Positions 50,992 to 63,032 of a DNA stretch of 64,000 bases are shown one piece after another (position 1 is the stretch's first letter; the number at the start of each line of letters is the position of its first letter). The stretch is taken from the NCBI GenBank assembly GCA_963855995.1, contig OY979725.1, positions 12,938,383-13,002,382 of the forward strand, written 5' to 3'. Under the pieces are notes generated by a model that did not search any database, was not told the origin of the DNA, and was given only the letters and a program-made list of their open reading frames with translations. Position numbers and translations under genes: made by a program. This DNA is from Muricea muricata. Taxonomy: Eukaryota; Cnidaria; Anthozoa; Malacalcyonacea; Plexauridae.

Positions 50992-51161
50992 TGAGCAATG
51001 CTTTCAATTCATTTCAACGATCTTGCTCGTTCCTCTCTCATTAGCGCCTTTTCATGTCATTATGCGCGCTAATTATTCCAATTAGCGATTGATTGTCATT
51101 ATCTTCAGGTGACGTCATGATAAAGAACTTCCTAGATTTCATCTCTTCCTCAGTTGGGGGA
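50992..51161. promoter_or_regulatory. Divergent receptor A / receptor B promoter
   Basis: Only 170 bases separate the two start codons. The stretch holds GCGCCTTTTCATGTCATTAT and CGCGCTAATTATTCCAATTA, both conserved with small changes upstream of receptor C (54330-54375), and the palindromic TGACGTCA at 51110-51117. Confidence 0.6.
51110..51117. promoter_or_regulatory. TGACGTCA (CRE/ATF-type) site, receptor B
   Basis: This is a perfect CREB/ATF palindrome ending 44 bases before the receptor B ATG. The same 8-mer occurs at matching places before receptors C and D. Confidence 0.6.
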
Positions 51162-53435
51162 ATGAGTCGTCTGTTTTGGTTAGTTTGTTGCGTGTTACCA
51201 TGTCTAGCAATTGCTAGTGAATCCGATGATCAAGAAGTCGAGTTCTGGTACTGTATAAAGAGCATAAGCACTAGCTTAGAGGAAACACTGGACTGTAGAA
51301 ATCTGGATTATTATTATATTCCACATCACATCTTTGAACTTACTGCCAAACGAATGTGAGTATAATTTGATTACATTGCGAATTTTTTTCAGTCAAATTT
51401 TGGTTCTGTAATCATTAAGATTCCAAGGTGAATATATATAAAAACAAAACCACAAAACGTTTTGGCGTTTCTTTGTAGCTATCTTAGCGAAAATCCATAT
51501 TACTGTGACTGTGGCCTAGTCTGGTTCCTCCACGCACTTGAAGATAAATCTTTGAAAATCGAAATCGTCGATTTTGATCGCATGAAGTGCGCTGTACCAG
51601 AACGAATGAAAGGAAGGATGATAAAAGGTCTAACGTTATATGATGTCTGCTCTCCAGGTGAGTGCTTTCAAAGTGAAAACAATAGCTTTACAAAGCTAAA
51701 GATCTCTTCAATTGATGTATTCCGAATCGTTTCATTGCTGAAGAATGAAGATTCATAACATGACATGCAGGAATGAAGGAAATTTAACCACAGATTAACT
51801 TACTCGTTTCTTATTTTCCATGTAGAGGTCCCACAGCCTTGTGAACATTTGGGCTGCTCAGAAAATTCAAGCTGTGTTAAAGACAATTCAACGGGTCACG
51901 ACAAGTGTGTGTGCAAACCTGAATTCAAGGGAAATGGTACATTCTGCGAAGGTACGACAGCAGCGATATTGAAATTGCTGCATTTTAATATGGATTTTAC
52001 CTGTTAATGAACATGTTTTAGAAAGTTTGAGAAAATAACTCATCGGTGGATGGCGTTATTCGCGTTTCGTACAACCGACAATAGGAATTTCGGGAGCAGC
52101 AAGAACCCGTATACATGTTTTTACAAGGTACTTAGATACACCAAGAGTATTTAAAAGTTCTCACTTTTGTTTCCGTGATCTCTAGATGTGAACGAATGCG
52201 AACGACAAGATATTTGCCCAAAACTTGCTCAGTGTATCAACAAAATTGGTTCGTATCAATGTGTATGCAAAGACGGTTATACTGATTCTGCCGACAGGAA
52301 AGCTTGTGATGGTAGGTCGAGGATTCTGGCAAAGGTTATCAATGCTTTATGGAGTGAGTTTTAAAGAAATAAAAATAAAAACATCTTAATTTAATTTTCT
52401 CATTCGTTCTTAAAAATCCTTTATACTTCATGAGGAAAACATCAAGGAAATGACAACCCGACAAGAGGTTTTATTTGTGGGTAAAGATTCATCGTAATTA
52501 ACACAAACTTTGGTTTTAATTTTCTCTTTCTTCTTTACTATTTGTGAAAATAAATTCGCCAATCAACTGAGAAATAGTAACAACTTACTTATCTCTGTAA
52601 TTGCCATTTACACAGACATAGACGAATGTGAATCCGAAATATTCCGCTGTCCTAAAGATGCAGTTTGTAACAACACAAATGGTGGATATGACTGTGTCTG
52701 CAAACCTGGTTATCACAAGGTGAATAATGGAACAGAGAATATCTGTGCTGTGAAAATAGGTACCAATGGATTATTTGTCTTTATTGTAATATTAACGAAT
52801 ATGCCCGAATTATAACTTTAGCGACTTTCTCTGATGTTGATCTTTTCTTTTTGATCAGAAGAAGAGAATAATAACATATTGGAAAAGGGGATAATTCTCT
52901 TTGGGGGAGCTGGAGTGGCAGTTTTGGTCACATTTATTGTCTGTTGTTATTGTTGCTGTCATTTTTATAAAAGGTATTATTCTTCTGAAGCATTTAAAAG
53001 CACGGTTAAAGACTATAGAAAAGCAACCTTGTCCGAACTCTGTGACTGCAAATCTTTCAAGTACCAACCTTGAAGTTGTTGAAACACGTCTCCCTTTTCG
53101 CTATTACATTTCAGAGCTGTGAGGTTCAACCTTGCACTTATCTACAGGAAGCCTAAAAAAGCAGAAAGGATCAAAAGATCAAAGGCTTGTTACACCTTGT
53201 TGCCGAACAACTTGCGAGATTTCAACACAATTGTTACAACTTACGCGTGTATTTGTCTTTGTGCTAAACTGCTTCAACCTATTTCTTATGTTTCAGAATG
53301 CGTCCTAAGGAATCGGCTAACACCACGTGGTATTACGATGCGGAGGACGACTACGTTGAAGCCTCTAAGGCATATTATTACGAGGGATACTACCACGGTG
53401 AAGCTGATGCTTATCATGACACAGTGTATAGATAA
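51162..53435 (+). CDS. Receptor B: LRRNT-LRRCT-EGF type I membrane protein, complete
   Basis: Exons: 51162-51355, 51479-51657, 51826-51951, 52186-52311, 52616-52759, 52859-52973, optional 53148-53246, and 53297-53435. This gives 340 residues, or 373 with the optional exon. Order: signal peptide (LFWLVCCVLPCLAIASE), LRRNT-like pair of Cys, LRRCT cap (NPYYCDCGLVWFL), three EGF modules (the last two start DVNEC and DIDEC), and a membrane helix ending in CCYCCCHFYKR. The cytoplasmic tail is rich in Tyr and acidic residues (YYDAEDDY; YYYEGYYHGEADAY). I start at the ATG shared with receptor C (MSRL); an upstream ATG at 51117 is not conserved in frame. It is tandem with receptor C; the two share promoter, exon plan and 3'UTR sequence. 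Confidence 0.88.
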
Positions 53436-54479
53436 ATACATTCATTTATGTAAAATATATTTTTGTCCGTCTAAACGGAATTTGACGATTAATTAATCAA
53501 TGCAATTATCACTTATAGACCAAGAGCGAGGGAGTTTGGATAAAATATTACCCTAAGGGATGATATATATCATTCGGAAGGTCTATAAATTATATATTAT
53601 CCCAAAAAATAAGCCACAAAAAATAGAATGCAATACAGTTTAATGAATTGCAATACAATAACCTTTATTTTTATAGTTTTACATTATTTGCATTTTGCCG
53701 TCGAGATTGTTGAATATAGGATTTGGAATTTACTTGAACTGTTCTGGAAGGTCGTTGTTCAAGGCTAGAGCCAGCATTAACGCTGGTTGAATAAAGTTAC
53801 ACTGTTACGCTATTTTTCTCGTCTGTTCAATTTAAAACTTCAGAAACCAAGCTACTATTGATCAGAGTGTTTTTTTGTCTGAAGAAATATTCCCAAACTT
53901 TGGAACAAGGCGCCGAAAAATTTCTTTTCAATCTTACGTTAACATACAGGCTGAAGCCAACCTGCCTTTGAAGATTGAACAGCAATGCTCTGGCTTGTAG
54001 CGAAATAAAAGCTTTGTAATCTTGATTCAGGTCAAATTTACTTTGGGGAGGGGGGAGTATACATGCGTCATACAGCTGTCTCAATTACAGTTGTTCGAGA
54101 ACAAAGAGGAAAAGTCGAATGCAAACGCGATTTATTAGCGTTCCCAGCAAGCTTTTCGTGTTTTTATTTAACATTTTGCTTCGCTCTTGGACAGCGTTAA
54201 ATAGAACAAATTATGACGTGATGGCAAGAAGCAATCCCGTAGCAAGACTCATTGAATAACGCTTTCGCATCTCGTTCAAAATCATTTCAACGGTCCCGCT
54301 AGCTAACAATTCGTTCCCCCTTATTAGCGCCTTTCCATCTCATTACGCGCGGTAATTGATTCCAATTAATTAAGCTAATTGTCTAATTGATTCCACTGAT
54401 CCCAAATAGCTTTATGTGACGTCATGATAAAAAAACTTCATGTAACGACGTTGGATTTCATCTCTTCCTCAGTTGGGGA
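53436..54479. other. Receptor B-C intergenic stretch
   Basis: The first 80 bases are 3'UTR conserved with receptor C (ATGTAAAATATATT, TTTGACGATTAAT). The last 150 bases are promoter conserved with receptor B, including GCGCCTTTCCATCTCATTACG. Nothing genic was seen between. Confidence 0.55.
54417..54424. promoter_or_regulatory. TGACGTCA (CRE/ATF-type) site, receptor C
   Basis: The same palindrome as before receptor B, with identical flank TGACGTCATGATAAA, ending 55 bases before the ATG. Confidence 0.6.
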
Positions 54480-57400
54480 ATGAGTCGACTGTATTTGTTA
54501 GTTTTTTGCGTGTTAACATGTCTAGCAATTGCTAGTGAATCTAAACTAAATGAACTCTCGTACTGTAAAAAGAGTATAAGTACTAGCTTAGAGGTAACGC
54601 TGGACTGCAGGAATCTGGATTATAAGAACATTCCAACCCACATTTCTAAACTTGCTGCGAAACGAATGTGAGTATGACTTGATTACGTTGCGAATTTCTT
54701 TACGTCAACTTATCTTGCAAGTCGAAAGAGACATTAGTCTTACATCCTCAGGAGAAATATGGTGAAGAAATAAGGGGGCGGTCAATTACACGTCGTGTTG
54801 AAATCTTAGAACAAACGTCTTATCAACAAGCCGATATCAGGATTCCTTCGTCTGGCTTGCAAGAGCTTGTTGACGCCATGTCTGTTGCAAGTTGTCAATA
54901 TCAACTTGTAACAAGTTCAATGTGCAATGTGTGTTAACCACAAATTGTATGTTTCTTGACGTTCAATCAATCATAAAAAAGGTAAATAATCCTTTCATAA
55001 AAATAAAACGGCGAATTGTTTTGGCGTTTCTTTGTAGCTATCTTAGCGGGAATCCATATTACTGTGACTGTGATCTAGTCTGGTTCGTCAAGGCACTTGA
55101 AAAGAAATCCTTAAAAATAGAAATCGCCGATCTTGATCGCATGAAGTGCGCTGTACCAAAGCGAATGAAAGGGAAGATGGTGAAAGGTCTGACAAAAAAT
55201 GATGTCTGTCCAGACGGTAAGTTTTCACAGAGATACTATACAAGGGTACAAAGTTAAAGACACTGGCTTGCATTGATTATATTTTAAGTTATGCCCAACT
55301 CAATGGCAAAAAACGTCACTGAAAGTCCAAAAATATTTAGGCGGTCAAAATGATCATCGACAAAAATACCTTAAAGAGATGTTACAGTGTAAACAAACAC
55401 TTTTCTCACGTTTAGAACTGTATATTCGTATTCATGTTTCTTATTTCTGCTGCAGCACGGCCCTGTCTACGTATGAACTGTTCAGAATACTCAACTTGTA
55501 TTCAAGACTACTTAACGGATCTTGACAAGTGTGTGTGTAAACCTGAGTTCAAGGGAAATGGTACAGTCTGCGAAGGTAGGAGAGATTATATTTCCAAGAC
55601 AAATTGCTAAAGATCTATAGGAGGTCTTAAAAGCTGGCTTCGAGCAAATTTAGGATTAGGACGAAGTAGAAAACGCCTTCACATCATAAGAAGCGTTTGT
55701 TTGCCCGTTTTCCACTTCATGATATAACATAGCCTATACTTTTCAAGAACAAATATGCTGAGGAAGAATAAATGAATTCAAAACGACGACGAAATGACTT
55801 TGAGTCTTAACTGCTTGTCTGGTTTTATTCACATTTTGAATTGCAAGATATCTCCATTCTTCGGGATTTCTATCTCTCTTTATACTATCCATATAATTAC
55901 TACATATTATTTCAGATTTGGATGAATGCTCTCTGGAAACTCACAATTGTGCCTTCTACGAGGACTGCTACAACACAGTTGGAGGTTTCAATTGCCGCTG
56001 TAAACCAGGGCTAAAGATAGACAGCAAAGGTCAATGTGATGGTAAGTAATACCACAGAATAAGAAAGTATTGAAGGCCACTTTCGTCAGAGCGTTGCCCA
56101 AGTCTTCACGAGTGTTTTGAAGGTGCTTGCTCTCGAGCAACCACAGCACAGAGAAGGAAAGTCCAAACAAGGACTCCTCAATGGAAACCGGTAATTCATA
56201 GATATTGTTTGGGTGAAGGAGAGTTACAAATCATTTTCTAATTCTCTACAGTACCTGAGCCGTGTGAAAGCCTGTTCAGACCATGTCACTCGACCACGGA
56301 AGTTTGCGAGAACAAGAAACGAGGCTATCAGTGCCTTTGCAAAGAGGGATTTCATAAACAGTCTGGGAGCACCACATGTACAGGTAATGTAAATATGACA
56401 AGCCTTATTCTACAAAAAAATGGCATGCAAGATGTCTCACTAGTTCAAGAAGCTTGCCAGGAGTTCATCGACTTAACATTAAATTTCTGGGGTTTTCTAA
56501 GGCCCACAAACTTTTTCTAAATTCTAACTGCCATAGAAAAGCATAAAAACGACACTAAGGACACTGAACTTGCAAGAGATAATCTTAAACTCGAAAAGCT
56601 GAAGTTCAATATGCGATTTACATGCAGTGGATAGCGGGAAAATTTAAGAATTTGTTGATAGCAAGAACATTTAAAAGCTTTCACTCTTGTTCCTTAACCT
56701 CTAGATGTGAACGAATGCGAACGACAAGATATTTGCCCAAAACTTGCCCAATGTATCAACAAAATTGGTTCGTATCAATGTGTATGCAAAGACGGTTATA
56801 CTGATTCTGCCGATGGGAAGGCTTGTGATGGTAGGTCGGGGATTCAGGCAGCCCTTTAGCAAAAGATTATCACTGTATATGGAATGAATTTTACTGCAAA
56901 AAATGATAATGGGAATTCCATTTTTACAATCGTTCTAAAAAATCCTTTATAATCAATGAGGAAAATACCAGGGAAATAACAACCCTAGCAGAGGTTTTAT
57001 GTGTGATAAAGATGCATCTCAAAGAACACAACAACTTTGGTTTTAATTTTCTCTTTCTGCTTTGATGTTTTGGAAAAAAGTCATCTGGTACATAGTGCCA
57101 TAATCAATATCTGGGAATTTCCATTTACACAGACATAGACGAATGTGAATCCAAAAAACATCGCTGTCCCAAACACGCAGTTTGTTTCAACAGAAATGGT
57201 GGATATAAATGTGTCTGCAAGCCTGGATATCACAAGGAGAACAATGGAACTGCAATTACCTGTGCTATGAAAAAAGGTACCATTTGGTTATGTGTCTTGA
57301 TTGTAACAGACTCATAATTTTCCTGACTCTCTCTGATGTTGAACTTTTCCAGAAGACGAAAATGATACCAAGAACATCCTGGATGACAAGTTAATTCTCT

Positions 57401-58611
57401 ATGGTGGAGTCGCGGTTGCAGTTCTAGTCATATTCATTATTTGCTGTTGCTGCTGCTGCTGCTGGTGTTGCTGTTGTAGAAGGTATTGTCAGTTAAAAAT
57501 TTGAAACAGCTTTAAGCTTGCGTTTTTAAAATCTCAGTCAAATCTCGCTTGACCGCCAGGTCACATCCGCGCACGTTAAACTACATTGCAAAAGATTGCA
57601 ACTTGTTTAAAGTTCATTAAAACGTGTTTGAACGATTTTGCAACCAATATAATATGCTCAAAAAATATAGGCTAGATAAAATTTATTTCAGACAACCAGT
57701 TCATTCGTACAGTGTTGTTGACTTGTCACATTTTATTCAGGCCCAACAATTTTCTTCAATATTTTTGACAACAATTAATGAACAATGTTGCCACGAGAAG
57801 CTACTCTTAACTATACTAACCTTGAAATTTTTGTGAAGCATAACTCTTTTCGCCATCTTAGTTCAGAACTGCGATATTCAACCTTGTATTTCTCCAAATG
57901 TCTTTGCAGAAAGCCTACAAAAAAGCAGAAGGAATCAAAAGAAATGTTATTTGGCGATCAAGCGATGAAAGCGAATCAAGATTTACTGAACATGGCGATG
58001 GAGACTGATCCATTCTTATTACAACAGCAAGTTGCAATTGAGGAACAAATGTACATGCTCGGTATGCAACCGCAGCAAGAGTATATGCCTTATTTTGACG
58101 ATGAAACACACAAAATGCCGAAGAAAGGGTGAGTTCAGACGACTGTTTCGGTCGTACTTGAGTGAATGGAGACATTTTGTCTCCAACACAGGCAAAAACG
58201 CTCCAGAGACTTGCAAGCTGTCCATTGTCAACCAGTTACAACAAACTTGTCAAACTCATCAAGTTGCAACAAGTCTGTTAAAGTCACCGGCCATTTGCAG
58301 ACTTATTGAAACAGCTTGCAGCGAGGGTGTGGATAACAAGTTTGTTGACAATTTGCAACAGACTTTTCGTCAACAAGATGTCGCAAGCAATGCGAACGCA
58401 TCCTGATATCGACTTGTTGCAGGAGGTCAACAGACTTGTTGCAATGCAACTTGCGTGTTTTTGGCTGCGCCCTAAAATGGTAAATGCTTCAACCATTTCT
58501 TATATTTTCAGAGTGCGACTTAATGAATCTGCTATCACCACTTGGTCCTACGATGAGGAGGATGACTACGCTGAGGCTTCTGATGATGATTCTGACGAAG
58601 TGTATAAGTAA
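54480..58611 (+). CDS. Receptor C: LRRNT-LRRCT-EGF type I membrane protein, complete
   Basis: Ten exons chain in phase: 54480-54667, 55038-55216, 55456-55575, 55916-56041, 56252-56383, 56705-56830, 57133-57276, 57353-57482, 57910-58128 and 58512-58611, giving 487 residues. Order: signal peptide, LRRNT-like Cys region, LRRCT cap ([13 protein letters not shown]), five EGF or Cys-rich modules (two more than receptor B), and a membrane helix ([11 protein letters not shown]). The helix runs into an extraordinary Cys run ([12 protein letters not shown]) and then RR. A long tail exon with a Gln/Met-rich segment follows, and the last exon is acidic ([14 protein letters not shown]) and clearly homologous to receptor B's. 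One EGF exon (56705) is nearly identical to receptor B's 52186 exon. The ligand is unknown. Confidence 0.9.
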
Positions 58612-59176
58612 ATACGTCATGTTATGTAAAATATATTCTTGTCTGTATATACGCAATTTGACGATTAATAAATCAATGCAATTCTATGATTTGTCGTACC
58701 TTTACTTCGCACAAGACAACACAGCACAACGCAACGCAACGCAACGCAACGCAACGCAACGCAACGCAACGCAACACAACACAGCAAACACATTACATCA
58801 CAACACAACACAAAAACAACACAATACATCACAACACATCACAACACAACAAATCACATCACATGCATTTCTACACGTCTGTTTATTTGAATAGTTCAGA
58901 AACAGAAACTACTTTTAATCTAACAAAATTTAGTAAGAAATATTTATTAGCTTCTAAACTAGCTGCTGGGAAATTTCTTTTGAATTTAAGCTTGAACTCA
59001 GGCACGTTTAGCTAACCCAGTCCTGAAGAACACGGCCTTAGGGTCTTGACTCGAGCCAAATTTACATTCGGAAGTACGCATGCGCACGTATAAATATTTC
59101 GTCAACAAATTATCATGTATGACGTCATAATGGCATCGTAACACCAGCGCAATGTTGCTAAATTTAGCGTAATAAA
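58612..59176. other. Receptor C-D intergenic stretch with simple repeat
   Basis: This begins with the receptor C 3'UTR (AATAAA near 58667), followed by a (CAACG)n / (CAACA)n simple repeat at about 58717-58860 and then the receptor D promoter. Open frames across the repeat are low-complexity readings. Confidence 0.7.
59120..59127. promoter_or_regulatory. TGACGTCA (CRE/ATF-type) site, receptor D
   Basis: A third copy of the palindrome (in ATGACGTCATAAT), ending 49 bases before the receptor D start codon. Confidence 0.55.
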
Positions 59177-62032
59177 ATGGTGCAGTTACGTTATTTCTTG
59201 ATTTCACTTATCGTAGTTTTCTTGGTACAGCGAATAAATTTGGTGCAATGTCAAAATTGCGAGAGCTGTGATCTTGAAACAGAAATATGCGTAACCAAAG
59301 GAGGTTCGCCAGCATGCCATTGTATGCCAGGGTTCAGAAGAAACCCTGACACAGGAAAATGTGAAGGTAGTATAGACTATTAATTTATACAGCTTTAAAA
59401 AAGCTATAAACATACACAAACAAAAACACCACGGACTTGTTGCAAGTTGTGGATTTTCAGACTTGTTGTATAAAGTGTTAAAACTTTAAAGAAGATTTCA
59501 ATCGACTCGTTAGTAAATGGTATCTTTTTTATATATGAAGATATCAATGTCGCCAGCACCAACAGGAAAAGCAGAGCTAACTTCATACTTTATCTTGATA
59601 TTTCAATACATTATAATAAGCATAACATTACATGAAAGCTTAGAAAATTTTGCATCCCCGTGTTGTAGCTAAAATGTTTCTCGCTCGTGAGAGATTTTCA
59701 TACATCAACATTTACTAAAATAAAGCAAACACAACTATGTCAATCCAGGTCTGAAACTGCTCTGTATTGATCTAGACTTTGATCTTTGTCTTGAGAAGAA
59801 CAATTGTTCTGAGCATGCCCAGTGTATCAACACCATCACGGCGTATACGTGTGTCTGTAAGTCTGGCTACGTGGGTGATGGCAATAACTGTGAAGGTAGG
59901 TGAATGTTGCTGGTATGTGGAGGGAGGGGGTCTAGTATATTAAGAGGAAGGGTGCTTTGGTACATAGAGGCGGAGGGGGAATCTGATATATATCAGGGGG
60001 GGGGTGGTATATTGAGTCGGGTTCTTTAAGAGATTATATATTAAATACATGCAGATGTAAAATTGTGAAATGTGTTTATTCTTCCGTTCTGAAGAAAGGA
60101 TAGCAGGGATAACACCGTTATGAACAGATTATTAAAAAGCTTTCTTGAAAAATCTTGCTTTTAAAGTTTGTAGGACTAACGAGACAGCCCAGCTTATACA
60201 GCCCTACAATTCTTGGATTTCATATGAGTTTCATGCGTCGTAGATTCCAATGGGGGTCAGCTGTGAATCGAGACACAGTCATGAGAGCGAATTTAATGTT
60301 CATGGCATGTGTTGGGCTTGTGTTCCAACATGCAATTCCATATCATTAGCTTACTCCAGTACAGCGTACAGCGTATCAATACGGTTAGGGTTGAATCCCA
60401 CCTAGATTCATTACACAAGAGCATATATAGTGAAAGGCATGAACAGCGTGAGAATTTCTACACAATGATACTTTTATTTTCTCAATAATTAGACAAGGAC
60501 GAATGCAAGAACGCAGCCAGCAATGAATGTCATAAACACGCCATGTGCATAAATACACAAGGTGGATATGCATGCCGATGTAAAAAAGGATATGAGCAAC
60601 ACAAAGACGGCAGGGTGTGTATTAAAAAAGGTAAGTTGTGCAAGGGCACAAAAACCTCGATGATTAAAAGAGTGTTTATAAAAAATTAAAAGTGTTTCGT
60701 GGTTTGTTTTTAGATGAGATTTCTACTGGGACTTTTATCTTGGTTCTATCAATTGCTAGTCTTCCACTTTTAACGTGTACTATTCTTGCAATATGCATTT
60801 CCAAGAGGTAAAGAACACTTGTACTAGTACTTTTTAATCCAGCCATTGCCATAAACAAACCTGAGCTTACTGAACGAAAGCTACGCGATAGTACATGAAT
60901 TCACGCGGTGTTACCACAAAATTATACTGTGATTTATATTCACCATGAAAACACACAAGGAGAATGACTTGCCTTAAACTCTCTGGACGTGATTTTTCAT
61001 ACACACATACACTGTTTGATAGCGCATTACCAATCTAAACTGTTCCGACTATGGTGTACTAAAACAAAACCAACGGCTCTATATATTGTTGACAATTCTG
61101 TGCATACAACTAAATATACATGTGTGTCTACGGTGTTATGTACTCAGGTGAAAATGATGCTTGTGGTGTTACTCTGAGTTTATATCCAAACTGGGCAGGC
61201 TGAAAGGGGATAACATGGCAGGAGGTGGGGGGGGGGGGACGAACAAAGAGGAACGTAGAGGGAAATGGTAGAGCGGAAGGAGAATGAAGAATGGGTGGGA
61301 CAGGAAGTAGTTAAAACATATTATTCACTTGTACATAGGTGAAGATAAGGGGGGAAAGCAAAGAAGGGGAGAGTAAGAGGATGGGGGGGGGGAGAACGAG
61401 TGTTTGGGCAAGAAAACAGGTCAAGAGGGAGAGGAAAAAAGGAGGGCTGACAAGAGTAACAGTACAACCCCAAGTGTACTATATCTCATGATGATATTTC
61501 AACAGACGACTTCACAGCAGAGCACCTGAAAGTCAAGCGCAACGCTCTCCAGAAACACCACCATTGGATGACATCATACCACCGAGTAATCAACAACTCA
61601 TAGTTGGAACGGACAGTTATTATGAAGACACTATACCAATGAAACGGTAAGTTTCGTGGTTACAGTACATAACCATCCACTCATAAAGCCTTGTGGCTGG
61701 TGGTAACACACTTTCCGACAAAGGATCTTTTTTCAGAAGATGTTTTTCTTGTATCACTAAGGTGGTGAAGGTTGTGTGCTTTTGAATGCATTATCAAAAC
61801 AGGCAATGCAATATATACCACAGAAATACCCGTAATGTTTGCAATAGGAAATTATTATGAACAGCATGCAAACGTGAAGAGGATGAAGAGCGGCCTTGCA
61901 TAAACAGCTGTATCGTTTGCAATTAGCTCAAAATATTTTCATCAAATGTGATTATTTAGTATGCCTCCAACGGAGTCAGCGTGGAGTGAATGGCCAGATT
62001 ACGACGACAACAAAGAAAGTGACTCTGATTAA
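59177..62032 (+). CDS. Receptor D: short EGF type I membrane protein, complete
   Basis: Six exons: 59177-59366, 59776-59895, 60493-60630, 60714-60807, 61506-61646 and 61960-62032, giving 251 residues. Order: signal peptide (FLISLIVVFLVQRINLVQC), three EGF modules (CESCDLETEIC..; DFDLCLEKNNC..; DKDECKN..) and a membrane helix (FILVLSIASLPLLTCTILAIC). The tail has a Pro-rich PETPPLDDIIPP segment, Tyr-Tyr-Glu-Asp and an acidic end (SEWPDYDDNKESDSD). It lacks the LRRNT/LRRCT caps of the other three but keeps phase-1 EGF exons and the same final-exon style. The second exon could instead begin at 59749 (adds 9 codons); I chose 59776 because it gives the 120-nt phase-1 module common here. Confidence 0.85.
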
Positions 62033-63032
62033 CTTTGGATACTGGAGAACTTGACAAACATTAGACAGAATTACTATTGTACAACTACCTTAAGGAGGAA
62101 GATTGTTTATATCGGTTTTATAATGGTTTTCAACATGATCGACAAGAATATTCTTCAAAATATATTTGAACCTGAATGAGATCCTGTAGTGTAACTGTTA
62201 TGTTGCCAAGTTTTATAGTCCTGCACTGGGTCAAAGCTATACATATAATCTGTATATTTGATTCGCTACGGCTGCTAAAACAATCTGAATGATTTTAAAA
62301 ATTCGTTTCTGCCAAAGTTCGAAGTCTGTTTAGTTTAAACAGTGAATATGCTCAGGGAATTGGTGTTGGAACATGTTTAAAAAGTTGGAAAAATCACTAT
62401 CTGGTGGATAGCGCTATTTACCTCTCGTACAATCCACCCCAGAATATCAAACAACTTTATGTATTCATTGAACAACCAAATTAAAATATTTCAACCGAAA
62501 AAGAACACTAACGTGTTTAACTACATAATTATATTTAGTGTTTAAACTTAAGCCAAATCGTTCCCAAGATAAATGCGAGTGTGACTAAAATCCACCGTTT
62601 AAGCTGAATAGACTTCGAACAGCCGGTCCAAGGATGTAATATTTATATTACTGTAATATATTTACACATTGCATTCGATGTTTATTCATACAATCCTGCT
62701 GTGTGTGCACTATTTTTCAGAAAACTGAGCGTTCAACCATGCCAAACCCCACTTGAGATTGGTGAGCATAAATTTCAACGCTTTAGTCCAATGTTCTTCC
62801 GAGTTGAACTGTATTCTATTAATTATAATTAATGCGTGGTTAGAGCATATGTAATCAATTATAATTAATAGAATGACCAATTAAAATACATTCCAATAGT
62901 CAATGTTCTAATTTTCTTATTAGCAAGTGAAATTATGCTGCCGAAATTATATTCAGTATGATACAGGTTTTGGAGAGACGCATAATTAGTGAAGGAAAAT
63001 AAAGCACGAAATACGTCATTTCTTGTACTTAC
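62033..63032. other. Stretch downstream of receptor D
   Basis: This holds the receptor D 3'UTR and a dispersed repeat near 62395-62450 (AAAATCACTATCTGGTGGATA then GCGCTATTTACC) that recurs near 52038-52080 and, inverted, 63495-63545. A possible small exon-like segment lies at 62720-62759, followed by an AT-rich palindrome (AATTATAATTAAT.. around 62820-62870). Confidence 0.5.

Noticed and set aside
51117-51161. Receptor B starting at the upstream ATG (51117)
   Set aside because: The matching ATG before receptor C is not in frame with its signal peptide; the MSRL start is shared by both.
58484-59015. Plus-strand frames of 109-136 codons with QRNATQRNATQ
   Set aside because: Reading of the CAACG/CAACA simple repeat after receptor C.
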